Shown in pieces: positions 16,403 to 28,683 of a DNA stretch of 34,168 nt; the stretch's first letter is position 1; the number at the start of each line of letters is the position of its first letter. Under the pieces are notes generated by a model. That model had not been told where the DNA came from, searched no databases, and saw only the letters and a list, made by a program, of their open reading frames with translations. Position numbers and translations under genes: made by a program. The stretch comes from an uncultured Bacilli bacterium (GTDB lineage Bacteria > Bacillota_I > Bacilli_A > RFN20 > CAG-826), in NCBI GenBank assembly GCA_905235705.1, contig CAJOML010000007.1:1-34168 (forward strand), given 5' to 3'.

Positions 16403-19111
16403 CTATTCGTCGAGGTTATCCGGGGTGACGGGAGCTTCGCTAGTTTGCTCTAAAGCTTCTTCGCCTTCGCCTTCATCACCATCATCGCCTTCTTCGACGT
16501 CATCATGGGGGATGATGGCAACAGAGGCAACGCGGGACTTATCGTCGATATTGATAATCTTGACGCCTTGGGTGTTACGTCCGGCGATCTTGATTTCGGA
16601 AATCGGGGTGCGGATAACGATGCCTCCTTGGGTGACGACAAGGAGGTCTTCATCACCGTTGACGTTCCTAACGGCGCAAAGTTTGCCGTTTTTGGGTGTG
16701 AGGTTCATGGTAATGACGCCTTTTGAGCCACGATGGGTCAACCGATACCCGTCATAATGACGGATGGAACCGTCTTCTTGCTCGATATCGGTATCGGCAG
16801 CATAGGAAATCTTGCCATATCCTCTGGTGGAAAGGACGAGGATCTTTTGCCCTTCGAAGGAACCGGTGACACCGACGATTTCGGAGCCATCTTTAAGATC
16901 CATACCGGTGACGCCGGCGGCAGTACGGCCCATTGGACGGACTTCGTTTTCGTAGAAGGAAACGAGTTTGCCGTTGCTTGAAGCAAGGGAGATGATGGAA
17001 TTGCCATCGGTTAATTTGACATCGAAGAGGTCATCGCCTTCACGCAAGCCGACGGCGATTTTGCCGTTGGAGTGGATGGAAGCGAATTCTTTAAGGGAGG
17101 TTCTCTTGACGATGCCTTGTTTAGAGGTGAAGAAGAGGTAATTGTCTTCTTTATATTCATCGCAAGGAACGATGGCGACGATCTTTTCCTCTTTGTCGAG
17201 GTTAAGGAAGTTTTGGGCGGGAACGCCTTTACCGATACGTCCGGAATCGGGAATTTGATATCCACGTAAGCGATAAACTTTACCCAAAGTGGAGAAGAAG
17301 AGGATGTCGGTATGGGTTTTGGTGTGCTTGAGCAACTTGACCGTGTCGCCAGCAGTCATCTTCATGCCGGTGATGCCACGTCCGCCACGATGTTGGGCGG
17401 AGAAGGTATTGTCATCGACACGCTTAATATAGCCGTTACGGGTTAAGGCGACGATGATTTGCTTCTGCGGGATGAGGTCTTCGTTTTCGATATCGGCAGC
17501 CGCGTCGGAGATTTCAGTCAAACGGGCATCGCCGAATTTGTTCTTGATAACGGTGAGCTCTTCCACCATGAGGTCGACGATATTGTCACGAGAGGAGAGC
17601 AAGCGGTTATATTCGGCGATATTGGCTTCGAGTTCGGCTTTCTCTTTGAGAAGTTTATCTTGCTCGATGCCTTGCAAGCGACGAAGGGTCATGGCCAAGA
17701 TGGCGTCGCATTGTTCGGAAGAGAGTCCGAAACGTTCGTTTAAGCGGCCTTTGGATTCTTCGTCGTTCTTGGAATCGCGGATGATATGAATGACTTCATC
17801 GATGTTGTCGTGGGCCAAAATCAAACCTTCGACAATATGGAGACGATCGCTGTCTTTCTTTAAAAGGAAGGTGGTTCTGCGGGTTAAAACGCTGACCTGG
17901 AACTCAATATAGTCCTTAAGTAAGGCATCAATCGGAAGGATTTTCGGAGCCCCATCTTCAAGGCAAAGATTGATAATGCCGAAGTTGGTTTGAAGTTGGG
18001 TATGCTTAAGAAGGTTATTGGCAACGACTTCGGGAATGGTGTCTTTACGGATTTCGATAACGACACGGATTCCTTCTTTGTTGGATTCATCACGGACATC
18101 GGTGATACCATCGATGATCTTGTCGCGGACGAGTTGGGCGATGTTTTCGATCATCGCGGACTTATTGACCTGATAAGGAATCTCGGTGACGATGATGCGG
18201 GATTTGCCGTTCTCCATCTCTTCGATGTGATATTTGGAACGGATGGTGATAGAACCGGAACCGGTGGTATAAGCATCAAGGATGCCTTGGCGTCCTAAGA
18301 TGATGCCGCCAGAGGGGAAGTCAGGCCCAAAGAGATAATTTTGCATAATCTCGACAGGGGTAAGTTCGGGGTTCTTTGCAACGGCGATGACGGCATCGAT
18401 GGTCTCGGAAAGGTTATGTGGGGCCATGTTGGTAGCCATTCCAACGGCGATACCTTGGCTTCCGTTAACGATGAGGTTGGGGAAACGGGAAGGAAGGACT
18501 TCCGGTTCGATTTCGGTGCCGTCGTAGTTAGGAACGAAATCGACGGTGTCGCAGTCAATATCGCGAACCATCTCCAAGGAGAGGCGGTTCATCCTGGCTT
18601 CGGTATAACGCATAGCGGCTGCTTCGTCGCCATCGATTGAACCGAAGTTACCGTGTCCGTCAACTAAGGTATAACGGAGGGAGAAGGGTTGGGCCAAACG
18701 GACCAAGGTGCCATACAAAGCGGCATCGCCATGAGGGTGATATTTACCCATGACGTCACCAACGATACGGGCACATTTTTTATAGGGTTTATTCGGCTGC
18801 ATGCCGGATTCGTTCATGCCGTAGATGATACGACGTTGAACCGGCTTGAAGCCGTCACGGACATCAGGGATGGCACGTGAAACGATAACCGACATCGAAT
18901 AATCGAGGAAGGCGGTACGGACTTCGGCGGTTAAATCGCGGTCGATAAGGCCGGGGATGATTCCGCTGACGGCAGCATCATGACCGAACATGGCGTCTTC
19001 GGATTGGGCGCCTTCATGGTTGAATTTGGGGGTGAAACCTTCTTCTTCGACTTCTTCGTCTTTTTCTTCTTCGATTTCACCGTCTTGGATTTTCTTTTCT
19101 TCGTTTTCCAT
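16403..19111 (-). CDS. gyrA: DNA gyrase subunit A
   Basis: SMSVIVSRAIPDVRDGFKPVQRRI, KKCARIVGDVMGKYHPHGDAALYGTLVRLAQ; C-terminal beta-pinwheel repeats. Confidence 0.97.
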   Translation of the reverse strand: MENEEKKIQDGEIEEEKDEEVEEEGFTPKFNHEGAQSEDAMFGHDAAVSGIIPGLIDRDLTAEVRTAFLDYSMSVIVSRAIPDVRDGFKPVQRRIIYGMNESGMQPNKPYKKCARIVGDVMGKYHPHGDAALYGTLVRLAQPFSLRYTLVDGHGNFGSIDGDEAAAMRYTEARMNRLSLEMVRDIDCDTVDFVPNYDGTEIEPEVLPSRFPNLIVNGSQGIAVGMATNMAPHNLSETIDAVIAVAKNPELTPVEIMQNYLFGPDFPSGGIILGRQGILDAYTTGSGSITIRSKYHIEEMENGKSRIIVTEIPYQVNKSAMIENIAQLVRDKIIDGITDVRDESNKEGIRVVIEIRKDTIPEVVANNLLKHTQLQTNFGIINLCLEDGAPKILPIDALLKDYIEFQVSVLTRRTTFLLKKDSDRLHIVEGLILAHDNIDEVIHIIRDSKNDEESKGRLNERFGLSSEQCDAILAMTLRRLQGIEQDKLLKEKAELEANIAEYNRLLSSRDNIVDLMVEELTVIKNKFGDARLTEISDAAADIENEDLIPQKQIIVALTRNGYIKRVDDNTFSAQHRGGRGITGMKMTAGDTVKLLKHTKTHTDILFFSTLGKVYRLRGYQIPDSGRIGKGVPAQNFLNLDKEEKIVAIVPCDEYKEDNYLFFTSKQGIVKRTSLKEFASIHSNGKIAVGLREGDDLFDVKLTDGNSIISLASSNGKLVSFYENEVRPMGRTAAGVTGMDLKDGSEIVGVTGSFEGQKILVLSTRGYGKISYAADTDIEQEDGSIRHYDGYRLTHRGSKGVITMNLTPKNGKLCAVRNVNGDEDLLVVTQGGIVIRTPISEIKIAGRNTQGVKIINIDDKSRVASVAIIPHDDVEEGDDGDEGEGEEALEQTSEAPVTPDNLDE

Positions 19112-19126
19112 GGTGTGCCTCCTTCA

Positions 19127-22234
<3,108 letters not shown>

Positions 22235-22238
<4 letters not shown>

Positions 22239-22453
22239 GCCGTTATCCGATAGGTTTTGCCAAGGACCAATATCTCGTCGCCAGGACGGAGTTTGCGACC
22301 CCTTCTTTGGTCTTGCTCGCCGTTAATGTAAACGGGGGTTTCGGCCAAGAAAGATTTGGCCGCCCCGCCGCTATCGATGATGCGGGCGAGTTTGAGGAAT
22401 TGCCCCAAGGCGATATATTCCCCGACGATTTTGATTTCCTTTGGTGAAGCCAT
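22235..22453 (-). CDS. yaaA: S4-domain RNA-binding protein, YaaA-like
   Basis: ALGQFLKLARIIDSGGAAKSFLAETPVYINGEQDQRRGRKLRPGDEI; dnaN-recF intervening position. Confidence 0.88.
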
Positions 22454-22641
22454 AAAATAAAGCGGTTTTTCCGCAAAATAAGTTTACTACTATGTAGTAA
22501 AGAAAGATAGTGATTTCTTGCGATTTTTGAAACTTTTTATTCTAAAAAGGGTCTAGCAGGCGTTTAAACGCCCCTTGGAGACGTTTTCGAGGCTGGGGCA
22601 AGGTCTTCCCCGAGGGATAAAGAGCATTCGCGAGATAGACG

Positions 22642-22666
22642 AAAAAAGCGAGGTGCTAGCCTCGCT
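22642..22666 (-). terminator. Intrinsic terminator after dnaN
   Basis: AGCGAGG-CTAGCA-CCTCGCT with TTTTTT on the minus strand. Confidence 0.75.
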
Positions 22667-22685
22667 GTAGATTTCGCTTTTTCTT

Positions 22686-23807
22686 TTAGTAGGTGCGCAT
22701 CGGGGTGATGAGTTCGATGGAGGTCGGATCCTTTGGGTTCTTGGCGACGAAAGGTTTCATCTCGGCTTGGAACTGGAGGATGACGTCTTCCGACTTCAGG
22801 GCACGGACGGCATCGATGACGAAGAGGGAATTGAAGGAGACGCTCAACCTTTCCCCGGTGTAGGAGAAGATGTGGAGATGCTCGGAAGCGCTGCCGGCGG
22901 ATTCGGACTTGGCGGAGATTTCGACATCATCGCTTTGCATCGTTAATTTGACGACGAATTCCTTTTCGGCGGAGATGAGGGAAACGCGGCTCATCGCGGA
23001 GAGGAGTTCTTGGGCGTTGACTTCAAGATAGTAATTGAAGGTCTGCGGGATGATGGCCTTGGTGACGGGGTAATCGCCAGAAACTAGACGCGAAGCGACG
23101 ACCGTATTGCCGAAAACGAAGAGGATGCGGTTTTCGCTGACGGAAAGGGTCAATCTCTCGTCGGGTCCAAATAGGCGGATAACATCGCTGGCGATCTTGG
23201 CTGGTATATTGCAGCGGAAGCGTTCTTCCGAATCGATGGCGAGGGTCTTTTGCGCCAAACGAGCCGAGTCGGTGGCGGTTGCGACGAGGCTACCGTTGCC
23301 CGCTTCAAGATTTAAAGCGGTCAAGACGGGGCGCTGCTCCTTGGTCGAGGCGGCAAAGGCGCTTTGTTCGACGAGGGTAATAAAGTCGGCGCAAGGGAGG
23401 TCAAGGGCAACGCCGGTTGGCTCGAGGTCGATATCGGGATATTCGTCGGCTTTGGCACAGTTGAGTTTGAAGGAAGAACGGCCATCGTCGATTTTGGCAA
23501 TGGATTCGTCAATGACATCAAGGGAGATTTCGGTTCCTTCCATGCGTCTGACGACTTCGGTGAGGAGGTGAGCGTTAATAAGGGTGGCGCCATAACCTGG
23601 GGAACGGATGATTTCGCGTTCGCCAAGGCGGTAAGGGACGGTGGCCCTGATTGTCATATCGGCATTCGACCCGGTGATTTCAACACCACGTTCATTTAAT
23701 TCCAATTTGAGGTTGGACATGATGGGATTTGGTGTTTTGGAGGCAATCGCATGACCGGCTGCCGAGATCGCTTTAAGGAATTGTTCTTTATCAACGGTAA
23801 GGCGCAT
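22686..23807 (-). CDS. dnaN: DNA polymerase III beta subunit (sliding clamp)
   Basis: MRLTVDKEQFLKAISAAGHAIASKTPNPIMSNLKLEL; C-terminal ITPMRTY; adjacent to dnaA. Confidence 0.96.
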   Translation of the reverse strand: MRLTVDKEQFLKAISAAGHAIASKTPNPIMSNLKLELNERGVEITGSNADMTIRATVPYRLGEREIIRSPGYGATLINAHLLTEVVRRMEGTEISLDVIDESIAKIDDGRSSFKLNCAKADEYPDIDLEPTGVALDLPCADFITLVEQSAFAASTKEQRPVLTALNLEAGNGSLVATATDSARLAQKTLAIDSEERFRCNIPAKIASDVIRLFGPDERLTLSVSENRILFVFGNTVVASRLVSGDYPVTKAIIPQTFNYYLEVNAQELLSAMSRVSLISAEKEFVVKLTMQSDDVEISAKSESAGSASEHLHIFSYTGERLSVSFNSLFVIDAVRALKSEDVILQFQAEMKPFVAKNPKDPTSIELITPMRTY

Positions 23808-23844
23808 ATATTTAACTCCTTCTATTTCTTTAAATTATTTATTC

Positions 23845-23950
23845 ATATTAATAAGGGGTGTGCGTAATGTGGATAACCCTGATTTTCGTTTGGGCTAAGT
23901 AATTGTATCACGGTGCCCCGCAAGTTGCATCCTTATTATATTAATAAGGG
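23845..23950. promoter_or_regulatory. dnaA-dnaN origin subregion: DnaA box and AT-rich repeats
   Basis: Perfect DnaA box TTATCCACA (minus, 23868-23876); 13-mer ATATTAATAAGGG at 23845-23857 and 23938-23950; inverted repeat CCTTATTA-TAT-TAATAAGG at 23931-23949. Confidence 0.65.
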
Positions 23951-23951
23951 A

Positions 23952-25316
23952 TTAACGATTTAGCTTGGCTTTTAGGTCCTTAACGGCCTTTTGCATATCG
24001 GGGTCGGTTTTGAGTGAGTTTTCCACTTTTTCGACACCGCGCATAACGGTGACGTGGTCTTTCCCGCCGAAGGTTTGACCGATTTTGGTGAAGGGGGTTC
24101 CAAGCAACGCCTTGTCTAGATACATGGCGATATGCCTTGCCATGGCGATTTGGGCAACCCTGATTTTGCCGGTGATTTGAGACGGGGTCAGGTTGTAATA
24201 ATCGGCGACGACGGCGATGATACGGCTCTCGGTAAGTTTGCTCCCCGGTTCGGAGGAGACGTCTAACCCGGAAACCGCTTGGGCGGCGATTTCGGCGGTG
24301 ATACGTCCCGAATGCTTCAAATCGATGGTGGTGAAGATAAGCTTATTTAACGCCCCTTCAAGTTCCCTGACGTTGCGAGAAAAACGCCTGGCAACAGTAG
24401 AAATAACCTCGGGATCAAAGTCATCGACGGACATTCCCGAAGCGACGATTTTTCTCCGCAAAATCTCTTCGGAAGTTTGCAAATCCGGCTTTTCTAGCGA
24501 TAAAACCAAGCCTTGGGAGAACCTTGTTTTTAGCCTTTCGTCCATCCCGTCTAATAAATTTGGATGGGTGTCGGAAGTGATGACGATTTGCTTGTCTTTG
24601 GAAATCAAATCGGCGAAGACGACGAAGAACATCTCCATCGTCTTTTTGCCCCTGGTTAGAAGTTGGATATCGTCGACGAGGAAGACATCGACTTCGCTTT
24701 TGAACCAACGGCTCATCGTCTGGTTTTCTTTATAGCCGGTCGCGAATTTGATGTATTCGTCAACGAATTCGGCGGCGGAGACGCATAGGACTTTTAAAGA
24801 AGGCTTTTCGCTGACGATGGCGTTACCGATGGCATGAAGCAAATGGGTTTTGCCAAGCCCCGAATCGCTATATAGAAGCAAAGGGTTAAACATCTTTCCC
24901 GGGTTGCGGGCGATCATCAAGGCCGCTTGGTAGGCTTGGCGGTTAGAATCCCCGACGACGAAATTCTCAAACGATAATCTCGGATTTAGCTTGGCATCAG
25001 GGAAAAACGGTTGCTTTGTTTCGGCTTGGTCCTTGGCTTTATTTAGACCGGCTTGGTCAACGGAGGAAAAGGAAGGGGTGAAATCGGTGCCGGTTACTTC
25101 AAGCAAAGCTTGGGAGATGAGCTCTTGGTATTTGCTTTTTAAAATCATCGAGGCAATCGAAGTGGATGCGACGACATGAACGGTCTTTCCTTCGATGCGG
25201 TCGATGTAGGATTTGTCAAAGATGGATTCGTAGACTTTGGCGTCATTGACGCGGATACGACAACGATCTAGGACTAGGTCCCAGAGCTTTGTGATTTCGG
25301 ATACGGTTTCACTCAT
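23952..25316 (-). CDS. dnaA: Chromosomal replication initiator DnaA
   Basis: LNPRLSFENFVVGDSNRQAYQAAL, LLYSDSGLGKTHLLHAIGN, VFLVDDIQLL, GGKDHVTVMRGVEKVE; start 25316 (MSETVSEITKLWDLVLDRC) with SD GAGGAA preferred over 25427. Confidence 0.96.
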   Translation of the reverse strand: MSETVSEITKLWDLVLDRCRIRVNDAKVYESIFDKSYIDRIEGKTVHVVASTSIASMILKSKYQELISQALLEVTGTDFTPSFSSVDQAGLNKAKDQAETKQPFFPDAKLNPRLSFENFVVGDSNRQAYQAALMIARNPGKMFNPLLLYSDSGLGKTHLLHAIGNAIVSEKPSLKVLCVSAAEFVDEYIKFATGYKENQTMSRWFKSEVDVFLVDDIQLLTRGKKTMEMFFVVFADLISKDKQIVITSDTHPNLLDGMDERLKTRFSQGLVLSLEKPDLQTSEEILRRKIVASGMSVDDFDPEVISTVARRFSRNVRELEGALNKLIFTTIDLKHSGRITAEIAAQAVSGLDVSSEPGSKLTESRIIAVVADYYNLTPSQITGKIRVAQIAMARHIAMYLDKALLGTPFTKIGQTFGGKDHVTVMRGVEKVENSLKTDPDMQKAVKDLKAKLNR

Positions 25317-25389
25317 AAACGGGTTCCTCGCGAGGAAAATTATAGCGAGAGGGCGTGCGTTTTCTATCAATTTTTCGTCACCTTTTAAT

Positions 25390-25627
25390 TTATTCACATT
25401 TTCCACCTTGAAAAAGCCCGAAATCATCGCTTTTTGGAAAGTTATTCACTTTTGCACATTGTGGAAAAGTTGTGAAGAAAAACCGAACTCGTTCGATTTT
25501 GTGGAAAACCTAGGTTTGAAAGCCTTTTCAGCACGTCTGCATTTTCGAATAAAAATGTGATAGCGTCGGGTGTTTTTGGCGTTTTTCCCAAAAATGTGAG
25601 AAATCCATTCACTTGGTATGTGGAAAA
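25390..25627. promoter_or_regulatory. dnaA-rpmH origin subregion: DnaA-box cluster
   Basis: TTATTCACA 25390-25398, TTTTCCACC 25399-25407, TTATTCACT 25442-25450, TGTGGAAAA 25460-25468, 25500-25508, 25619-25627, in AT-rich intergenic DNA at the strand switch. Confidence 0.7.
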
Positions 25628-25670
25628 ATCAAAAATCATCACTTTCCTGCATGGGTGCGTGTAAATGTGG

Positions 25671-25699
25671 TTGCCTACGAGGGTGTTGCCCCCTATAAT
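25671..25699 (+). promoter_or_regulatory. rpmH promoter
   Basis: TTGCCT (25671-25676), 17-bp spacer, TATAAT (25694-25699). Confidence 0.7.
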
Positions 25700-25731
25700 T
25701 ACGCTTGCTAAAAGCAAAGGAGAACCTCGTT

Positions 25732-25869
25732 ATGGCAAAAAAGACCTATCAACCTTCCAAGAAACAACACAGCAACCGTTGCGGATTCCGTGCCAGGATG
25801 GCCACCGCTTCCGGACGCAAAGTCTTAGCCGCAAGACGTGCTAAAGGCCGCGCTCGCATCGCCGACTAA
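25732..25869 (+). CDS. rpmH: 50S ribosomal protein L34
   Basis: [45 protein letters not shown] (45 aa, below ORF-track cutoff); SD AAAGGAG. Confidence 0.95.
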   Translation: MAKKTYQPSKKQHSNRCGFRARMATASGRKVLAARRAKGRARIAD

Positions 25870-25884
25870 TTTTTTGGTGACGCC

Positions 25885-26226
25885 ATGACAAAAGAAAGAA
25901 CCGTTAAAAAACGTTCCGACTTCGACCGCGTCATCAATAAAGGCACCCGCATCCCGACTGCTTCTTACCGTATCTTTTTTCTCCCCAATGAAGTTGGGCA
26001 TACCCGCTTTGGCATTGGGGTGGGGAAGAAAAACGGCAACGCCGTCGTCCGCAACCGTCTGAAACGGCAAGTCCGTGCGATGGTCGCTAAGCGCAATGAC
26101 TATTCCCTTCCCTTGGATGTCATCATTCTGATTCGCCCTTCTTATTCATCTGAAAAATTCGACGAAAACGAAGCGGAATTACTCAATGCGTTACTCGAAT
26201 TGAGGATTAACCACATTGAAAACTAG
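25885..26226 (+). CDS. rnpA: Ribonuclease P protein component
   Basis: KKRSDFDRVINKG..., RFGIGVGKKNGNAVVRNRLKRQVRAM; rpmH-rnpA order. Confidence 0.93.
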   Translation: MTKERTVKKRSDFDRVINKGTRIPTASYRIFFLPNEVGHTRFGIGVGKKNGNAVVRNRLKRQVRAMVAKRNDYSLPLDVIILIRPSYSSEKFDENEAELLNALLELRINHIEN

Positions 26227-28021
26227 CAAACTCAAAAAAGCGATGGGATTCGCCGCAATCGGCCTCGGTGTCGTTTTGCTGACCTCCTGCACGGCGAATT
26301 TCTGCTCTCAGCAAGATTTTGCTTCCATCGCCTACCCCTACGATCAGGGCGTGACCGTCTATTTGAGCAAACAGGAGTTCGATGATCTTGCCTCCGGGGC
26401 CGTCGACCCCGACAACGGTTTCACTAAGGCCGTCATCCGACAAGAGATGGAATGGTCTGATGAAGCCGAATTTTATTATGGCCTCCCCCGTATTGCCGGG
26501 CAGGCTTATGAAGACAACGATCAAATCTACAAATACATCCCCTACATCCCTACCGCCATTGTCGAAAGCGAGGGGAGCGTCAACATCCAAGCGCAATATT
26601 TTGTGAATTTCACCTCTCACAAAACCGATGGTGTTCTCAGAAGCGTTATTACCTCGGCAAAGACTTCCAATTATCGTATCCCTTCCGTTTATTATTTCGG
26701 ACTCGTCGATGATTTCGTCTTACGTGAGGCTACCGCCAAGGCTTTTGGCCGTTCTAGCTTTGAGGAAGTTGCATCCAGCGACATCGCCTCTATCAAAATC
26801 GGCTCCGAAGCTGATTTAGGCTCTTCCTGGACGGTCAACCCCTATACCATGTCCGACCCCACCACCGACGATATCGTTAATGGCAACGCCAAAGAAATCC
26901 CCGCCACCGGAGAAGGTGCCAAATCCATTCTCCGTCGTTATGGCTATTGGAAATTCGACGGCATTGACGCCGATGGCAAATCCAAAATGTGGGGCAACTA
27001 CGATAAAGTCAACGAAGCCATTATGGGCATGACCGATACCGGTTTCGAACAACTCGGCACCTATCAAGTCCCGGGCAGCGACTTCATCAATTATTACAAA
27101 ACCCAAGTCAATACCAAAGTCTCCAATATCCGTTCCTGCATCGCCACACGTGAAGGCTATTTCGGCCACTATGGCGCCGATGGTGACTGGCGTGTTGCCA
27201 TGGAAGCCAAAGACTGGGGCTATGCCTGGAGCAAAGGCTTCCTCGAAGGTTTGCTTGTCTATCCCGTCTCTTGGTTACTCGATACCTTCGCTTATGGCAT
27301 GGATCCGAGTTTATCCGGCATGGGACAGATTTGGGCCCTTGTCTTCGTCACTTTAATCGTCCGCGGATTATTGCTTTTGATTTCCTTCCGTTCGACGATG
27401 GACAACCAAAAGATGCAAAACATCCAGCCCGAAATTGCCAAACTCCAAGCCAAATACCCCAATTCCAACTCCAACCCGACCGAACGTCAGCGTCTAAGCC
27501 AAGAACAGATGGCTTTATATCGCCGCAACGGCATTCACCCGATGCGCCAGATGCTATTGCTCATCGTTCAATTCCCGGTCTTCATCTGCGTGTGGTCAGG
27601 GTTACAAGGCGCTTCGACGCTAGCGACCGGCGAAGTTCTCAATATGAGGCTTTCCGATACCATCCAATCTATTTTGTTTAATACAAAAGGACTCCCCGCC
27701 AATACATATGGCTGGTGGACTGCCTTAGTGTTATTCATCCTTATGGCCATCGTTCAGATCTTCGCGATGATTCTCCCCCGCATCATTGCCAAGGCGAACC
27801 AAAAGAAGCTTGGCGGCAAATTAACCGCCAATCCCGCCCAAGACCAGCAAGGCAGAACCATGAAATGGGTCTCCTACGGTATGATGATCTTCACTATCAT
27901 CATGGGCTTCTTGCTTCCCTCGGCCATGGGTGTCTACTGGTTGATCGGTGGTTTGATCTCCATTGCCCAAACCCTTATCACCCAAATCGTCCTTAAAAAA
28001 GCCAAGAAAAGGAAAAAATAA
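26216..28021 (+). CDS. yidC: Membrane protein insertase YidC, lipoprotein with long N-terminal extracytoplasmic region
   Basis: TTG start overlapping rnpA by 11 bp; lipobox LLTSC; C-terminal YidC core (RSTMDNQKMQNIQPEIAKLQAKYP, LYRRNGIHPMRQMLLLIVQFPVF). Confidence 0.9.
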   Translation: MKTSKLKKAMGFAAIGLGVVLLTSCTANFCSQQDFASIAYPYDQGVTVYLSKQEFDDLASGAVDPDNGFTKAVIRQEMEWSDEAEFYYGLPRIAGQAYEDNDQIYKYIPYIPTAIVESEGSVNIQAQYFVNFTSHKTDGVLRSVITSAKTSNYRIPSVYYFGLVDDFVLREATAKAFGRSSFEEVASSDIASIKIGSEADLGSSWTVNPYTMSDPTTDDIVNGNAKEIPATGEGAKSILRRYGYWKFDGIDADGKSKMWGNYDKVNEAIMGMTDTGFEQLGTYQVPGSDFINYYKTQVNTKVSNIRSCIATREGYFGHYGADGDWRVAMEAKDWGYAWSKGFLEGLLVYPVSWLLDTFAYGMDPSLSGMGQIWALVFVTLIVRGLLLLISFRSTMDNQKMQNIQPEIAKLQAKYPNSNSNPTERQRLSQEQMALYRRNGIHPMRQMLLLIVQFPVFICVWSGLQGASTLATGEVLNMRLSDTIQSILFNTKGLPANTYGWWTALVLFILMAIVQIFAMILPRIIAKANQKKLGGKLTANPAQDQQGRTMKWVSYGMMIFTIIMGFLLPSAMGVYWLIGGLISIAQTLITQIVLKKAKKRKK

Positions 28022-28023
28022 CC

Positions 28024-28623
28024 ATGAAAACTTTCACTGCGAAAACCGTTGATGATGCCGTCAAGGCCGCCATGGCCGAACTCGGTGTCGACGAAGCCCA
28101 TCTCATCTTCGAGGTGACGGAAGAGAAAAAAGGCGTCTTCAAAAAGAGCGTGACCATCGCCGTCTATGACAAAGAAGACGCTAAGGAATATGCGCAAGAA
28201 TATATTCGCAAATCCCTTCTCGCCTTAGGCGTTTCCGCCTCCACTGAGTGCGTTGAAGAAGACGATATCTTCAAGATCACCATCGATTCCGACCGCAACC
28301 CCGTCATCATCGGCAAATCGGGCAAAACCTTGCAAGCCCTCAACGAATTGACCAAATTAGCCGTCAGCAATAAGTTCCGTCATCGTTATCGCATCCTCCT
28401 TGATGTCGGCGGATATAAAGAAGATAAATATGACCGCATTGCCCGCATCGCCAAACGGTGCGCCAATCAGGTCTTACGTAATCACTTCACCGTCGACCTC
28501 GATCCGATGTCCCCCGATGAAAGAAGGGTCGTCCACAACACCCTTTCCGGATGGGAACACATCAAAACCGAGTCTTCCGGGGAAGGGGCAAACCGCGCCG
28601 TCTCCATCATCTACGTCGAATAG
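28024..28623 (+). CDS. jag: Jag/KhpB-type KH-R3H RNA-binding protein
   Basis: Jag_N MKTFTAKTVDDAVKAAMAELGVDEAHL; KH PVIIGKSGKTLQALNELTKLAV; R3H DPMSPDERRVVHNTLSGWEHIKTESSGEGANR. Confidence 0.93.
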   Translation: MKTFTAKTVDDAVKAAMAELGVDEAHLIFEVTEEKKGVFKKSVTIAVYDKEDAKEYAQEYIRKSLLALGVSASTECVEEDDIFKITIDSDRNPVIIGKSGKTLQALNELTKLAVSNKFRHRYRILLDVGGYKEDKYDRIARIAKRCANQVLRNHFTVDLDPMSPDERRVVHNTLSGWEHIKTESSGEGANRAVSIIYVE

Positions 28624-28627
28624 AATC

Positions 28628-28650
28628 AACCACCTTCGGGTGGTTTTCTT
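28628..28650 (+). terminator. Intrinsic terminator after jag
   Basis: AACCACC-TTCG-GGTGGTT followed by TTCTT. Confidence 0.65.
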
Positions 28651-28683
28651 TCGCTTTGAAGGAATTACCTTTATAATCTCATC

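Noticed and set aside
18874-18883. CACGTGAAAC resembling a parS half in gyrA
   Set aside because: About 12/16 match with the left half missing; it falls in codons for the conserved SRAIP motif, so it is explained by the protein.
27148-27163. CACACGTGAAGG in yidC as a third parS
   Set aside because: Only the central CACGTGAA matches; flanks differ at most positions.
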